From Polynucleobacter sp. MWH-UH2A (lineage in GTDB: Bacteria > Pseudomonadota > Gammaproteobacteria > Burkholderiales > Burkholderiaceae): a DNA stretch of 64,000 nt. The translations under genes were made by a program, and so were the position numbers. The notes beneath the pieces are model-generated. The model did no database searches. It saw only the letters and a program-made list of their open reading frames with translations, and was not told the origin of the DNA. Shown one piece after another: positions 8,973 to 17,751 of the stretch (position 1 is its first letter; every line of letters starts with the position of its first letter). The stretch covers positions 1,488,001 to 1,552,000 of the forward strand of contig NZ_CP061321.1 of the NCBI RefSeq assembly GCF_018687195.1, given 5' to 3'.

Positions 8973-10145
8973 TTAAGCAGATTCATACAAGCGAGTTAAT
9001 ACAAACTCACGGTGACCGAGAATCTCAGAAGCAGTTAACTCACCATCTGCTGTACGCAAAAGGCATTCCAACAACTTATCGCCAGCCTGATCCATATTTT
9101 CTTCACGACGCAAAATACCTGACACGTCAACGTCAATATGCTCACTCATAGTACGAACAGTTTTTGGATTCGCGCAAATCTTAATTACTGGAAGAATTGC
9201 ATTGCCAATCACGTTACCTTGGCCCGTTGGGAAGAAATGCGCTGCAAAACCAGCCGCTGCACATAAGGTCACCATCTCTGCTGCCGCTGATGAGGAGTCC
9301 ATAAAATGCAAGCCAGGAATGCTAGGCGTTTCGGCCTTATCCAATACGCTATCCACGATACATTTCTTACCAATTTTCTGGATGTTACCCAAGGCTTTTT
9401 CTTCGATAGTCGTGAGACCACCGGCAATATTTCCCTTGGTTGGTTGGGAATCAGAAAGATCGCTCGTTTTATGACGCTCAATCACGTCCTGGTAACGATC
9501 AAACATTTCGCGGAACTTTTTCTTTACCTCGTCATTGCGGCAACGCGCTTCAACCAAATGCTCGCCACCAGTTAATTCGGTTGTTTCACCAAAAACCAGG
9601 GTTGAACCAATTCCGTATAACTTATCAAAAGCATCGCCTACGGTTGGATTTGCACCGCAACCAGAAGTAGTATCTGACTCACCGCATTTTGTGGATACCC
9701 ACAATTCGGATAGAGGAGCCTTAACACGCTGCTGCTTTGAAGCATGCTTCATCATTTTGTATGCCGCTTTGCTTGCAGAAGCAATCGTAGCGGTATCGCC
9801 ATTGCCTTCAATCCAGAAACCTTCAACTGGTTTGCCTGATGCTTTAATTCCATCTACTACGATCTTGGTCCACTGCGGTTCGATACCAATGACCACGACA
9901 CCAGCAACGTTTGGATTCGATCCAGTTCCAATCAATGTACGGAAATGCAACTCTAAGTCCGCGCCAAACTGTAAACGGCCATAAGAGTGTGGAATTGCCA
10001 TCGTGCCCTTGATGTTATTGGCAACAGCTTCGCAAGCCGCATTAGACAAGTCATCTAAAGGCAAAATTAATACATGATTACGGATACCCATACGACCGTT
10101 CTCGCGACGGTAGCCCATAAAGGTTGCATCTTTTAAATTAATCAT
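8973..10145 (-). CDS. suyB: (2R)-sulfolactate sulfo-lyase, large (beta) subunit
   Basis: The enzyme cleaves (R)-3-sulfolactate to pyruvate and sulfite in the cytoplasm. At 390 aa (about 42 kDa) it matches the reported beta subunit. It belongs to the altronate/galactarate dehydratase family; residues 153-167 ([15 protein letters not shown]) and the later [12 protein letters not shown] carry the conserved metal and substrate residues. The alternative, an UxaA-type sugar acid dehydratase, is less likely because UxaA is normally fused to its SAF domain, while here the SAF domain is a separate gene and all the neighbours fit sulfolactate metabolism. Confidence 0.87.
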   Translation of the reverse strand: MINLKDATFMGYRRENGRMGIRNHVLILPLDDLSNAACEAVANNIKGTMAIPHSYGRLQFGADLELHFRTLIGTGSNPNVAGVVVIGIEPQWTKIVVDGIKASGKPVEGFWIEGNGDTATIASASKAAYKMMKHASKQQRVKAPLSELWVSTKCGESDTTSGCGANPTVGDAFDKLYGIGSTLVFGETTELTGGEHLVEARCRNDEVKKKFREMFDRYQDVIERHKTSDLSDSQPTKGNIAGGLTTIEEKALGNIQKIGKKCIVDSVLDKAETPSIPGLHFMDSSSAAAEMVTLCAAAGFAAHFFPTGQGNVIGNAILPVIKICANPKTVRTMSEHIDVDVSGILRREENMDQAGDKLLECLLRTADGELTASEILGHREFVLTRLYESA

Positions 10146-10181
10146 CTTTTTTCTTTCTCAATGAATAAATAGTGGGTTGGC

Positions 10182-10463
10182 TTACCAACGCTTTGTTTTA
10201 ACGTTCTGAACATGGAGGTGCTCGCCTTTTTTAATAGGGGCAACTACCTTGCCAATATCAATGCCATATTTCATGACCGTATCGCCTGGCTGAAAATCCT
10301 TTAAAGAAATTTTGTGGCCAATTGGAATATCACTCATTGATTTAAAGTTCAATGTCAGATCACCATCCATCACCCAACCTATTAAATCGTCACCAGCTTT
10401 AACGCCCTCAACGACAACCACGCCTACGCCATCACCTGGCTCATGCACGACAAAATGGATCAT
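10182..10463 (-). CDS. suyA: (2R)-sulfolactate sulfo-lyase, small (alpha) subunit
   Basis: This 93-residue protein is a stand-alone SAF domain, the N-terminal domain of altronate dehydratases. It ends with GEHLHVQNVKTKRW, a signature of SuyA and related SAF subunits. It forms the complex with SuyB. ATG 10463 has a very strong ribosome-binding site (GAGGAGAAAG). The gene lies 36 bases upstream of suyB and 27 after comC in the same operon. Confidence 0.87.
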   Translation of the reverse strand: MIHFVVHEPGDGVGVVVVEGVKAGDDLIGWVMDGDLTLNFKSMSDIPIGHKISLKDFQPGDTVMKYGIDIGKVVAPIKKGEHLHVQNVKTKRW

Positions 10464-10490
10464 TACTTTCTCCTCGTTAACCCCATTAAA

Positions 10491-11504
10491 TTACGAATTA
10501 CTCCATGACTGACGAATGCCAGCCTGAATTTCTTCTACCACTACTTCAGAAACATTCACACCACTTTTAAAACCGCTAGCACGTTGCTTAAAGCGACGCC
10601 CACCAGGAACGCGTGTGCCGACATCGGCAGATAATTCCTTCAAAAAATCCCGCATTCTTCCGGCAAAAACATTTCCACCTGAAAGGCCTGGGTCAATGGT
10701 TAGCAAAAGTTGGCCAATACGTGGTCGATTTCCTTTTGCATCAAAAAAAGAATCCGCCTCATATGAAAAGCGACTGCCTGATAAGCCAACAACCAAAAGC
10801 TCCACAATCAATGCGAGCAAGGCGCCCTTGTCTCCACCCAACGGAACCATCAAACCCTTTAATCCTTCTTGAGGATCGGTAGTTGGCTTGCCATCAGCAG
10901 TTAAAGCCCAACCCTCAGGAATGGACTCGCCCTTTTTCGCAGCAACCAGCAACTTACCGCGCGCGACTGCTGAAAGAGACATGTCTATTACTAATGGATC
11001 GCGCCCTTGAATTGGAAATGCAGCAGCCAAAGGATTGGTTCCAAACATTGCCTTACTTCCACCAACCATCGGCATGGCAGCTGGAGTGTTACCAAATAGC
11101 AATGAAATATAACCAGCACGAGCAGCAGCTTCAGCGTAATGCCCAGCTACACCAAAGTGATGGCTATTCGTTACAGCAACCAAACCAACACCCGTTTTTG
11201 AAGCTAAATTGACAGATAAATCAGTAGCAAAACGTAGCGCAGGGAATGCAAGACCATCACAGGCATCAACTAAAGCTGCAGAAGTTTTAAATGGGCGAAC
11301 TTTAATTTTAGGGGCTGGCTCTATACGGCTATTTTTTGCATGACCAGCATATTGAGATACTCGCGCCAAACCATGAGAAGCCAAGCCATCTAATTCTGCA
11401 AGCGCTAAGAATTGCGCAGTCTCAAAAGCAGCTTTTTCTCCAATGCCGGCAGCCATCAAACCAGAAGATGCCAACTCGACCATCTGCTCGTAAGACATGT
11501 TCAT
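10491..11504 (-). CDS. comC: Malate/L-lactate dehydrogenase family protein, probable (R)-sulfolactate dehydrogenase ComC
   Basis: The 337-residue protein is of the Ldh_2 (malate/L-sulfolactate dehydrogenase) family; visible hallmarks are LAELDGLASHGLARVSQY near residue 50, NSHHFGVAGHYAE near 113 and MFGTNPLAAAFP. ComC reduces sulfopyruvate to (R)-sulfolactate with NAD(P)H. Together with SlcC it gives the two-dehydrogenase racemisation of sulfolactate described in Chromohalobacter salexigens. Start ATG 11504 is one base after the slcC stop, so translation is coupled. The substrate is inferred from context; other 2-hydroxy acids are possible by family alone. Confidence 0.82.
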   Translation of the reverse strand: MNMSYEQMVELASSGLMAAGIGEKAAFETAQFLALAELDGLASHGLARVSQYAGHAKNSRIEPAPKIKVRPFKTSAALVDACDGLAFPALRFATDLSVNLASKTGVGLVAVTNSHHFGVAGHYAEAAARAGYISLLFGNTPAAMPMVGGSKAMFGTNPLAAAFPIQGRDPLVIDMSLSAVARGKLLVAAKKGESIPEGWALTADGKPTTDPQEGLKGLMVPLGGDKGALLALIVELLVVGLSGSRFSYEADSFFDAKGNRPRIGQLLLTIDPGLSGGNVFAGRMRDFLKELSADVGTRVPGGRRFKQRASGFKSGVNVSEVVVEEIQAGIRQSWSNS

Positions 11505-11505
11505 A

Positions 11506-12435
11506 TCATGCTCCTAAAAACAAGTTAACTTCATCGGCAATCATTTGACTAACTCGGTCGTTACTTTCATGCGTAACGCCAGCAATGTGGGGCGTCAGAA
11601 TCAAATTCTCTATTCCCGAAAAATGACTTAAATCCTTAGCGGGCTCACCAGAAAACACATCCAATGCGGCTCCACCCAAACGACCCGAACGCAAGCACTC
11701 CGCCAAAGCCAGCTCATCCACAATTCCGCCACGGGCGGTATTGATTAAGCAAGCACCCTCTCTCATTTGACCCAAAACATCAGCACTAAATAAGCCTTTT
11801 GTTTCTGGCAACAAAGGTAGGTGAAGCGTTACGGCATCACTTTGAGATAGCAACGAACTTAAGGAAATCAAGGGAACCTCAAACCCTTCCAATGCCACAG
11901 CATTTCCACTTAGCACGGGGTCATAGGCAAGACATTTCAAGCCGAATGCATTAGCTTTTTTGGCAACCACTCGACCAATACTTCCAAAACCTACTATTCC
12001 AATAGTTTTTCCTGAAAACTCGTGATAACCAGAAAAACGGGGGCGAGGCCATTCGCCTTTTAACGTACTAATTGTTGCGGGAATAAACCCTCGCGTTAAT
12101 GCAACGGCTGCGCCAACAACATATTCAGCGACAGATTCAGCATTCGCTCCAGTTGCAGGTATTACCTTAATATTGCGCTTCGCACATGCTGGTAGCTCGA
12201 TATTTTCAAGGCCAACACCAAGGCGACCAACCACCCTCAGTTTCAATGCACCAACAAGCACCTCTTCATTCACTTGGGTTAAGTTACGAACAATTAGGGC
12301 GTCTATATTTTGCACTGCAGCAATTAATGCGGACCGATCCTTATACAACTCGGGTTCGTACGCAACAGAATGCTTAGAACGCAGGGTTTCTAAGGCTTGA
12401 CTTGTAATGAACTCAGAGATCAAAATAGATGACAT
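11506..12435 (-). CDS. slcC: D-2-hydroxyacid dehydrogenase, probable (S)-sulfolactate dehydrogenase SlcC
   Basis: From ATG 12435 the protein has 309 residues with the D-3-phosphoglycerate dehydrogenase fold: Rossmann motif GFGSIG (149-154), NTARGGIVDE and the catalytic His in HIAGVTHE. SlcC oxidises (S)-sulfolactate to sulfopyruvate with NAD+. It is the first gene of the eight-gene operon slcC-comC-suyA-suyB-gntR-suyZ-soxC-cytochrome. An upstream in-frame TTG at 12504 would add 23 residues, but the family N-terminus fits ATG 12435. That ATG has no clear ribosome-binding site and is overlapped by a perfect inverted repeat, so leaderless or hairpin-modulated initiation is possible. Confidence 0.83.
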   Translation of the reverse strand: MSSILISEFITSQALETLRSKHSVAYEPELYKDRSALIAAVQNIDALIVRNLTQVNEEVLVGALKLRVVGRLGVGLENIELPACAKRNIKVIPATGANAESVAEYVVGAAVALTRGFIPATISTLKGEWPRPRFSGYHEFSGKTIGIVGFGSIGRVVAKKANAFGLKCLAYDPVLSGNAVALEGFEVPLISLSSLLSQSDAVTLHLPLLPETKGLFSADVLGQMREGACLINTARGGIVDELALAECLRSGRLGGAALDVFSGEPAKDLSHFSGIENLILTPHIAGVTHESNDRVSQMIADEVNLFLGA

Positions 12436-12463
12436 ATCTAAATCATATAGATGATTTAGATAT
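12434..12463. promoter_or_regulatory. Perfect 13-bp inverted repeat at the slcC start, candidate operator
   Basis: The arms ATATCTAAATCAT (12434-12446) and ATGATTTAGATAT (12451-12463) are perfectly complementary, separated by four bases. The repeat touches the slcC start codon. The size and symmetry suit a dimeric regulator such as the GntR protein of the same operon (inference). It could also form an RNA hairpin that hides the start. Confidence 0.6.
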
Positions 12464-12638
12464 CTTGCAACACCCAATTCATTGTGCAATGCAAATTGAA
12501 TCAATTTCCTTGCACACTGGCTGGAGGAGACGGCAGTTTTACATAAGCTTATTACTATTAAATAGAGGTCAATCTTATTTTTAGATCAAATCAAAGATAA
12601 GATATGAGAATCAAATTAACACCTGGGAGAGCGTAGGC

Positions 12639-13625
12639 ATGTTTAAGCAAGTTTTTCAAAACATAAGCAAATATTTTGTCTATTTTGTTGGGGTCGTTAC
12701 CCTAGTTGCAACACCAATTTCATTTGCGCAAAACTGGCCAACCAAGCCAATTAAACTCGTTATTCCTTTTGCTGCAGGTGGCACCACGGATATTCTTGGT
12801 CGCTTGCTAGCACAGCAACTTTCCAAAGACTTGGGACAAAACGTGATTGTTGAAAATAAGCCAGGCGCTGGTGGCAATATTGCTGCAGAGTATGTGGCTC
12901 AATCACCTGCAGACGGCTACACTATCATGCTGGCATCTGGAAGTATGCTCACCGTAAATCCCAGTCTTTATAAGAAATTGCCGGTGAACTATGCAAAGGA
13001 TTTTGTGTACATCACTAACGTAGCCAGCGGCCCAATGCTTTTATCCGTAAGCACTAAATTGCCAGTAAAAAATCTTGGTGAATTCATTGCATATGCCAAG
13101 ACCAAGGATCTCAACTTTGGCTCTGCCGGCATTGGAAGCCAGGTTCATATGGCGGCAGAGAATCTAACCTACTCCGCCAATATTCCTGCAACTCACGTTC
13201 CCTATAAGGGAGAGTCTGCTGCGCTTAATGATCTTGTCGCAGGACAAATTGATTTCATGGTGGGCAATCTAACTGCAGCTACTGGCTTCGCTAAGGCAGG
13301 TCAAATCAAGCCACTGGCGGTTACTAGCTTAAAGCGCTCCAAACAATTGCCTGATGTCCCGACTGCTGCTGAATCTGGAATCCCTGGATTTGAATCTACT
13401 GGCTGGTTTGGTCTTATAGCCCCTGCTAATACGCCGAAAGCCATTACTGACAAAATCTATGCTGCTACTGTGAAAGCTGTTGGTTCAGAAGCCATGAGAA
13501 ATAGTCTTGATCTCAATGGACTAACTGCGGTCGTAAACACACAGAAAGATTTTGAATCCCAAGTGAAAAATGAATCGCTCGTCTGGGAGAAGGTGATTAA
13601 AGGTCGCAATATTAGCGCGCAGTGA
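12639..13625 (+). CDS. TctC/Bug-family periplasmic solute-binding protein
   Basis: The 328-residue protein has a Sec signal peptide ending around SFAQN and the Bug family pattern WPTKPIKLVIPFAAGGTTD, then ENKPGAGGNIAAEYVA. Bug proteins bind carboxylates, amino acids or sulfonates for tripartite tricarboxylate transporters (TTT). It is divergent from slcC, across a 200-base shared control region, and TTT systems do take up sulfolactate in other bacteria, so sulfolactate is a reasonable guess. No TctA/TctB membrane genes are in the window, so the membrane part must be elsewhere. A terminator follows it. Confidence 0.9.
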   Translation: MFKQVFQNISKYFVYFVGVVTLVATPISFAQNWPTKPIKLVIPFAAGGTTDILGRLLAQQLSKDLGQNVIVENKPGAGGNIAAEYVAQSPADGYTIMLASGSMLTVNPSLYKKLPVNYAKDFVYITNVASGPMLLSVSTKLPVKNLGEFIAYAKTKDLNFGSAGIGSQVHMAAENLTYSANIPATHVPYKGESAALNDLVAGQIDFMVGNLTAATGFAKAGQIKPLAVTSLKRSKQLPDVPTAAESGIPGFESTGWFGLIAPANTPKAITDKIYAATVKAVGSEAMRNSLDLNGLTAVVNTQKDFESQVKNESLVWEKVIKGRNISAQ

Positions 13626-13629
13626 TCGC

Positions 13630-13657
13630 AAAGTCGCACTCAAGGGTGCGACTTTTT
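13630..13657 (+). terminator. Rho-independent terminator between the two tctC genes
   Basis: Arms AAAGTCGCAC (13630-13639) and GTGCGACTTT (13646-13655) pair perfectly around a six-base loop and run into five Ts. It separates the first TctC gene from the second. Confidence 0.92.
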
Positions 13658-13691
13658 ATTTGCACAATTGTGAAAAACGAAGAGGGTTTTT

Positions 13692-14684
13692 ATGAAAATA
13701 TTTCAAATTCTCACACCAAGTTATTTCCTTAAAAGCATCACCATCTGTTTTTTTATTTATTTCAGCAACGCATTTGCCCAAAACTACCCCAATAAACCAA
13801 TTACTATTGTTGTACCATTTAATGCCGGTGGTGATGCAGATCAGTCAGCGCGGAATCTAGCAACGGTTGCTCAAAATGTACTAAAGCAGCCGATCATTGT
13901 TGCTAATAAAAGCGGGGCTAGCGGGGCAATAGGATCGCAATTCGTCAAAGATGCAGCTCAAGATGGCTACACACTCTTAATGGCAAGGGTTGGCTCCCAA
14001 TCTGTTCTGCCTGCAATGAAATCCGATCTGAATTACAAGTGGAACGATTTCACCTTCATTGGACTACTTGAACTAAATCCCGTTGTTTGCGTAGTTCATC
14101 CAGACTCACCCTACAAAACGTTTGATGATTTAACAAAGGCCATTGCTTCGCAACCTGGCAAACTCAATTACAGCTCATCTGGCCCAGGAACAATTCTTAA
14201 TTTTGGGCCACAACTCATCCTTCAAACTCTTAAACTCAAACCTGATGCAGCGGTTAATATTAGCTATAAGGGTGGCTCGGAAGCTGTTGTTGCTGTACTA
14301 GCAAAAGAAGTTGACTTTAGTTGCGGCAATCTCACATCAGCATTAACTCAAATCAATAGCGGTAAATTGCGAGCTCTAGTGGTTACCACACCAGATCGCG
14401 TAAGGGATATACCATCCGTACCGACAGCCAAAGAAGTTGGCATGCCACAACTTGAAGCCATTGTTGGTTGGAGCGCCCTTTACGGGCCGCCTAAGTTGAG
14501 TCCGGATATAGTGGCTAAATGGGTAGAGGTGCTAGCTATCGCAGATAAAGATGTAAATTGGCAAGCAGGTAATGCTCGTTATGGCGGCATACCCCGAATC
14601 CTTTCGCCAACAGACACCGAAAAGTTTGCGGCTTCTCAATATGTTTCATATTCCAAACTCAGCACTCAGCTTGGAATCAAATAA
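13692..14684 (+). CDS. Second TctC/Bug-family periplasmic solute-binding protein
   Basis: This 330-residue binding protein has a signal peptide (FLKSITICFFIYFSNAFAQN) and the Bug pattern YPNKPITIVVPFNAGGDAD, ANKSGASGAIGSQF. It is clearly related to but different from the protein encoded just upstream, so its ligand may differ. The gene is 15 bases before the ThDP enzyme gene, suggesting one transcription unit with the two enzymes that follow and a shared substrate. No TctAB partners are nearby. Confidence 0.88.
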   Translation: MKIFQILTPSYFLKSITICFFIYFSNAFAQNYPNKPITIVVPFNAGGDADQSARNLATVAQNVLKQPIIVANKSGASGAIGSQFVKDAAQDGYTLLMARVGSQSVLPAMKSDLNYKWNDFTFIGLLELNPVVCVVHPDSPYKTFDDLTKAIASQPGKLNYSSSGPGTILNFGPQLILQTLKLKPDAAVNISYKGGSEAVVAVLAKEVDFSCGNLTSALTQINSGKLRALVVTTPDRVRDIPSVPTAKEVGMPQLEAIVGWSALYGPPKLSPDIVAKWVEVLAIADKDVNWQAGNARYGGIPRILSPTDTEKFAASQYVSYSKLSTQLGIK

Positions 14685-14699
14685 CTCAATAAAAAAATT

Positions 14700-16331
14700 A
14701 TGGGCTTAAAAAATAAAAGTGGCGCTAACATATTTGTTGAAACCCTGGGATTGGCAGGCATCAACAAAATATTCACCCTTTCTGGCAACCACATCATGCC
14801 TATTTATGATGCTGTTTTTGGATCAACTATTGATTTGATTCATACACGACATGAAGCAGCCGCCGTACACATGGCAGATGCGTGGGCACGTCTTACTGGA
14901 AAAGTTGGGATAGCTCTTGTTACCGGTGGGCCAGGTCATGCAAATGCCATATCCGCTCTATATACAGCTGGCATGGCTGAATCACCAGTGATCCTTTTTT
15001 CTGGCCATGCCCCTATAGGGCAACTAGGCAAAGGTGCTTTTCAAGAAATGCATCAGGCTGATATTGCGGCACCACTTACTAAGGCTTCTTGGGTATGCGA
15101 AAAACTTGAAAATATTGCAACGGACATTGCAAAAGCAATTCGCATTGCTACATCGGGTAGGCCTGGACCAGTTCATATCAGTCTTCCTACGGATGTTCTG
15201 GAAGCGCTAGCCTCCAACGCTAACAACCTCACAATAAATTCTTTTGCTCCAGAAGCCTCCGCTATTAATTCGACTGAATTAATAGCCTTATTGAATCAGC
15301 TAAAGCAAGCAAAGAAGCCGCTAATACTTGCGGGTCCAATGATGCAATCCAAGAATGGAAGGATTGCACTTCATTCGCTAGAAGATTTTCTTGGAATTCC
15401 ATGTATTGGCATGGAGAGTCCACGTGGTATTGGCGATCCAAGCCTTGGCGCATTCTCTGAAGTACTGAATCAAGCCGATTGCATATTGCTGCTCGGCAAG
15501 AAAGTAGACTTTACTTTGAAATTTGCGCAAAGCCCAGGCATCAAACCAAATTGTATTTTCCTGCAAATTGATCCCGATCAGGATGAGATTGATCGCGCTA
15601 AGAACGCTGTTGGTAGCCGACTATCTAATGTCATAAAGGCCGATATACCAACAGCTATTCAAGCCATCATGAAGCTTGATAGGAACAATCTAGCAAATCT
15701 TGAATGGAAGAACGAAGTTCAAAGCGCAATTCAATTCCGACCTAGCGCTTGGAATGCATTGCCTAAAGCCTCAAATAACATTCACCCCGTTCAAGCATTA
15801 AAACCGCTTCAGCAAATTTTAGACAGTCATCCGGATTCAGTGCTTATTAGCGATGGCGGTGAAATTGGCCAATGGGCACAAGCTTGTCTTAGCGCCCCCA
15901 ATCGCGTAATTAATGGGGTTGCGGGCTCAATTGGATCTGCCTTACCTTTTGCAGTTGCTGCAAGAGTTGCAAAACCCGATGCTCCAATTATCTCAGTCAT
16001 GGGTGACGGCACATTTGGATTTCATAGCGCAGAAATTGACACTGCGGTCCGCTATAAACTTCCCTTTATTTTGGTTGTTGGCAACGATGCCCGCTGGAAT
16101 GCCGAGTATCAAATACAAGTTCGCGAATATGGCAAGGATAGAACGATTGGCTGTGAATTGCTTCCATCGCATTATGAAAAAGTTTGCGAGGCATTCGGTG
16201 GGCACGGTGAGCTAGTGCAACACTCCGATGGAGTACTGCCTGCAGCAAAACGAGCCCTAGAAGCCAACCTTCCCTCCTGCCTTAATATCATGATCGAAGG
16301 GCTTGCCGCACCAAACATAAAGCGTGGCTGA
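14700..16331 (+). CDS. Thiamine diphosphate-dependent enzyme of the acetolactate synthase-like superfamily
   Basis: The 543-residue protein has the three ThDP-enzyme domains: N-terminal Pyr domain with the catalytic glutamate in HTRHEAAAVHMADAWAR (Glu52), central domain, and C-terminal PP domain with GDGTFGF near residue 435 for Mg-ThDP binding. By family it decarboxylates or ligates a 2-oxo acid or splits a 2-hydroxyacyl-CoA. Length and motifs do not identify sulfoacetaldehyde acetyltransferase or sulfopyruvate decarboxylase (which is two short subunits). It overlaps the next gene, a 2-hydroxyacid-type FAD dehydrogenase, by eight bases, so the 2-oxo product of that enzyme is a plausible substrate (inference). 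Confidence 0.82.
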   Translation: MGLKNKSGANIFVETLGLAGINKIFTLSGNHIMPIYDAVFGSTIDLIHTRHEAAAVHMADAWARLTGKVGIALVTGGPGHANAISALYTAGMAESPVILFSGHAPIGQLGKGAFQEMHQADIAAPLTKASWVCEKLENIATDIAKAIRIATSGRPGPVHISLPTDVLEALASNANNLTINSFAPEASAINSTELIALLNQLKQAKKPLILAGPMMQSKNGRIALHSLEDFLGIPCIGMESPRGIGDPSLGAFSEVLNQADCILLLGKKVDFTLKFAQSPGIKPNCIFLQIDPDQDEIDRAKNAVGSRLSNVIKADIPTAIQAIMKLDRNNLANLEWKNEVQSAIQFRPSAWNALPKASNNIHPVQALKPLQQILDSHPDSVLISDGGEIGQWAQACLSAPNRVINGVAGSIGSALPFAVAARVAKPDAPIISVMGDGTFGFHSAEIDTAVRYKLPFILVVGNDARWNAEYQIQVREYGKDRTIGCELLPSHYEKVCEAFGGHGELVQHSDGVLPAAKRALEANLPSCLNIMIEGLAAPNIKRG

Positions 16332-17751
16332 AGTGAATCCGCACGACAAATTCATTGAAGAATGCCAACATATTATTGGCGCCCCAAATGTATTGATCTC
16401 TGATTTTGATAAAAAGCCATTCTTAATTGATTGGAGTAAGCGCTATAGCGGAAAAGCAATAGCAGTCTTAAAGCCAAAAACCACTGAAGAAATTTCAGCT
16501 TTAGTACGACTATGTAATCAAGAAAATATTGCCATTACCCCACAAGGTGGCAACACCGGTCTATGTGGGGGCGCAACCCCAAGACCACATGCAAACTCTG
16601 TTGTTCTTAGCACTATTCGCCTAAATACCATTCGAGAGATCGATTTAGATAACGCCACCATTACTGTTGACGCCGGCACAATTCTTTCTCAGGTTCAAGA
16701 AGCAGCATTGAACGCCGGTATGCTATTCCCATTAAGTTTAGCTGCGGAGGGAAGCTGCACAATTGGAGGAAATTTAGGCACCAATGCCGGTGGTGTTCAG
16801 GTGCTGCGATATGGAAACATGCGAGATCTCACTCTAGGACTTGAGGTGGTAACTGCGAGTGGGGATATCTTGCATGGTCTGCGTGGCCTACGCAAAGACA
16901 ATACTGGGTACTCTTTAAAAGATCTTTACATAGGATCAGAGGGTACGCTTGGAATAATTACAGCAGCGACACTGAAGCTCTTTCCGCTACCCCAATCAAA
17001 AGCAACGTCATTAGTTGCCATTAAAAATATTGAGTCAGCTATTAAGTTAATCGAATTGGCTCGCAAAAGATGTAACGCCGATCTCACAGCATTTGAACTC
17101 ATTTCTACCCGCGCCATTGCTTTAATTGAAAGCAAGGCCAAAAATTGGGGATCCACCTTTAGCGCTAAATCCGGTTGGACGATTTTGCTAGAGTTCTCGA
17201 GCATGGAGGATTCAGAACAGAGCCGTTCTCAGCTTGAGATATTACTTACAGAGGCTTTTGAACTAGAGTTAATTGATGATGCCATTATTGCTAACTCAAT
17301 CCAACAGAGCAAAGATTTATGGAGCATTAGAGAAAGCATTCCCGAAGCTCAGTTAAAACTTGGAACCATCATTAAGCACGATATATCCGTACCGATTTCA
17401 AAAATTGCTGACTTTGTTAAAGATACTGAAGTCAAAATTAATGATCGCTGGCCGGATACACAAACCATCATCTTTGGTCATGTTGGCGATGGAAATTTGC
17501 ATTACAACTTAGCCCCTCTGACCGCCGATACACCCTCAACCAGCCTGGAATCAAAGCGACAGGCAATTAATGAGCTTGTTCACAATCAAGTCTACTTACA
17601 CTCTGGATCTTTTTCTGCTGAACATGGCATTGGGCAAGCAAAGAGGGAAGAGCTCCCCTTAAGAAAAGATGCTATTGAGATTGATCTGATGCGTGCAATT
17701 AAAAAAGCTCTTGATCCAAAAAACCTAATGAACCCTGAAAAAATTCTTTAA
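16324..17751 (+). CDS. FAD-linked oxidase of the GlcD/D-2-hydroxyglutarate dehydrogenase type
   Basis: The 475-residue protein has a PCMH FAD-binding domain (PQGGNTGLCGGATP, GGNLGTNAGGVQ) and an FAD-oxidase C-terminal domain (FGHVGDGNLHYN, SAEHGIGQAKREELP). Such enzymes oxidise D-2-hydroxy acids to 2-oxo acids and pass electrons to a quinone or flavoprotein. The GTG start at 16324 lies inside the ThDP gene, so translation is coupled. The stop overlaps the end of the convergent TSUP gene by four bases. The substrate is unknown; the fumarase encoded opposite would make a 2-hydroxy acid, but most fumarase products are L-configured. Confidence 0.85.
   Translation: MAEVNPHDKFIEECQHIIGAPNVLISDFDKKPFLIDWSKRYSGKAIAVLKPKTTEEISALVRLCNQENIAITPQGGNTGLCGGATPRPHANSVVLSTIRLNTIREIDLDNATITVDAGTILSQVQEAALNAGMLFPLSLAAEGSCTIGGNLGTNAGGVQVLRYGNMRDLTLGLEVVTASGDILHGLRGLRKDNTGYSLKDLYIGSEGTLGIITAATLKLFPLPQSKATSLVAIKNIESAIKLIELARKRCNADLTAFELISTRAIALIESKAKNWGSTFSAKSGWTILLEFSSMEDSEQSRSQLEILLTEAFELELIDDAIIANSIQQSKDLWSIRESIPEAQLKLGTIIKHDISVPISKIADFVKDTEVKINDRWPDTQTIIFGHVGDGNLHYNLAPLTADTPSTSLESKRQAINELVHNQVYLHSGSFSAEHGIGQAKREELPLRKDAIEIDLMRAIKKALDPKNLMNPEKIL

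Noticed and set aside
8973-10463. Altronate dehydratase (uxaA) split by a frameshift
   Set aside because: The SAF and catalytic parts are separate, each with its own start and with 36 bases between them, which is the normal SuyA/SuyB arrangement.
12572-12603. Inverted repeat ATCTTAT/ATAAGAT upstream of the first tctC
   Set aside because: Only seven bases per arm with an 18-base spacer in AT-rich DNA; not convincing as an operator.
14700-16331. Sulfoacetaldehyde acetyltransferase (Xsc) or sulfopyruvate decarboxylase
   Set aside because: Attractive by context, but no distinguishing Xsc feature was seen and ComDE is two short subunits; left as an unassigned ThDP enzyme.
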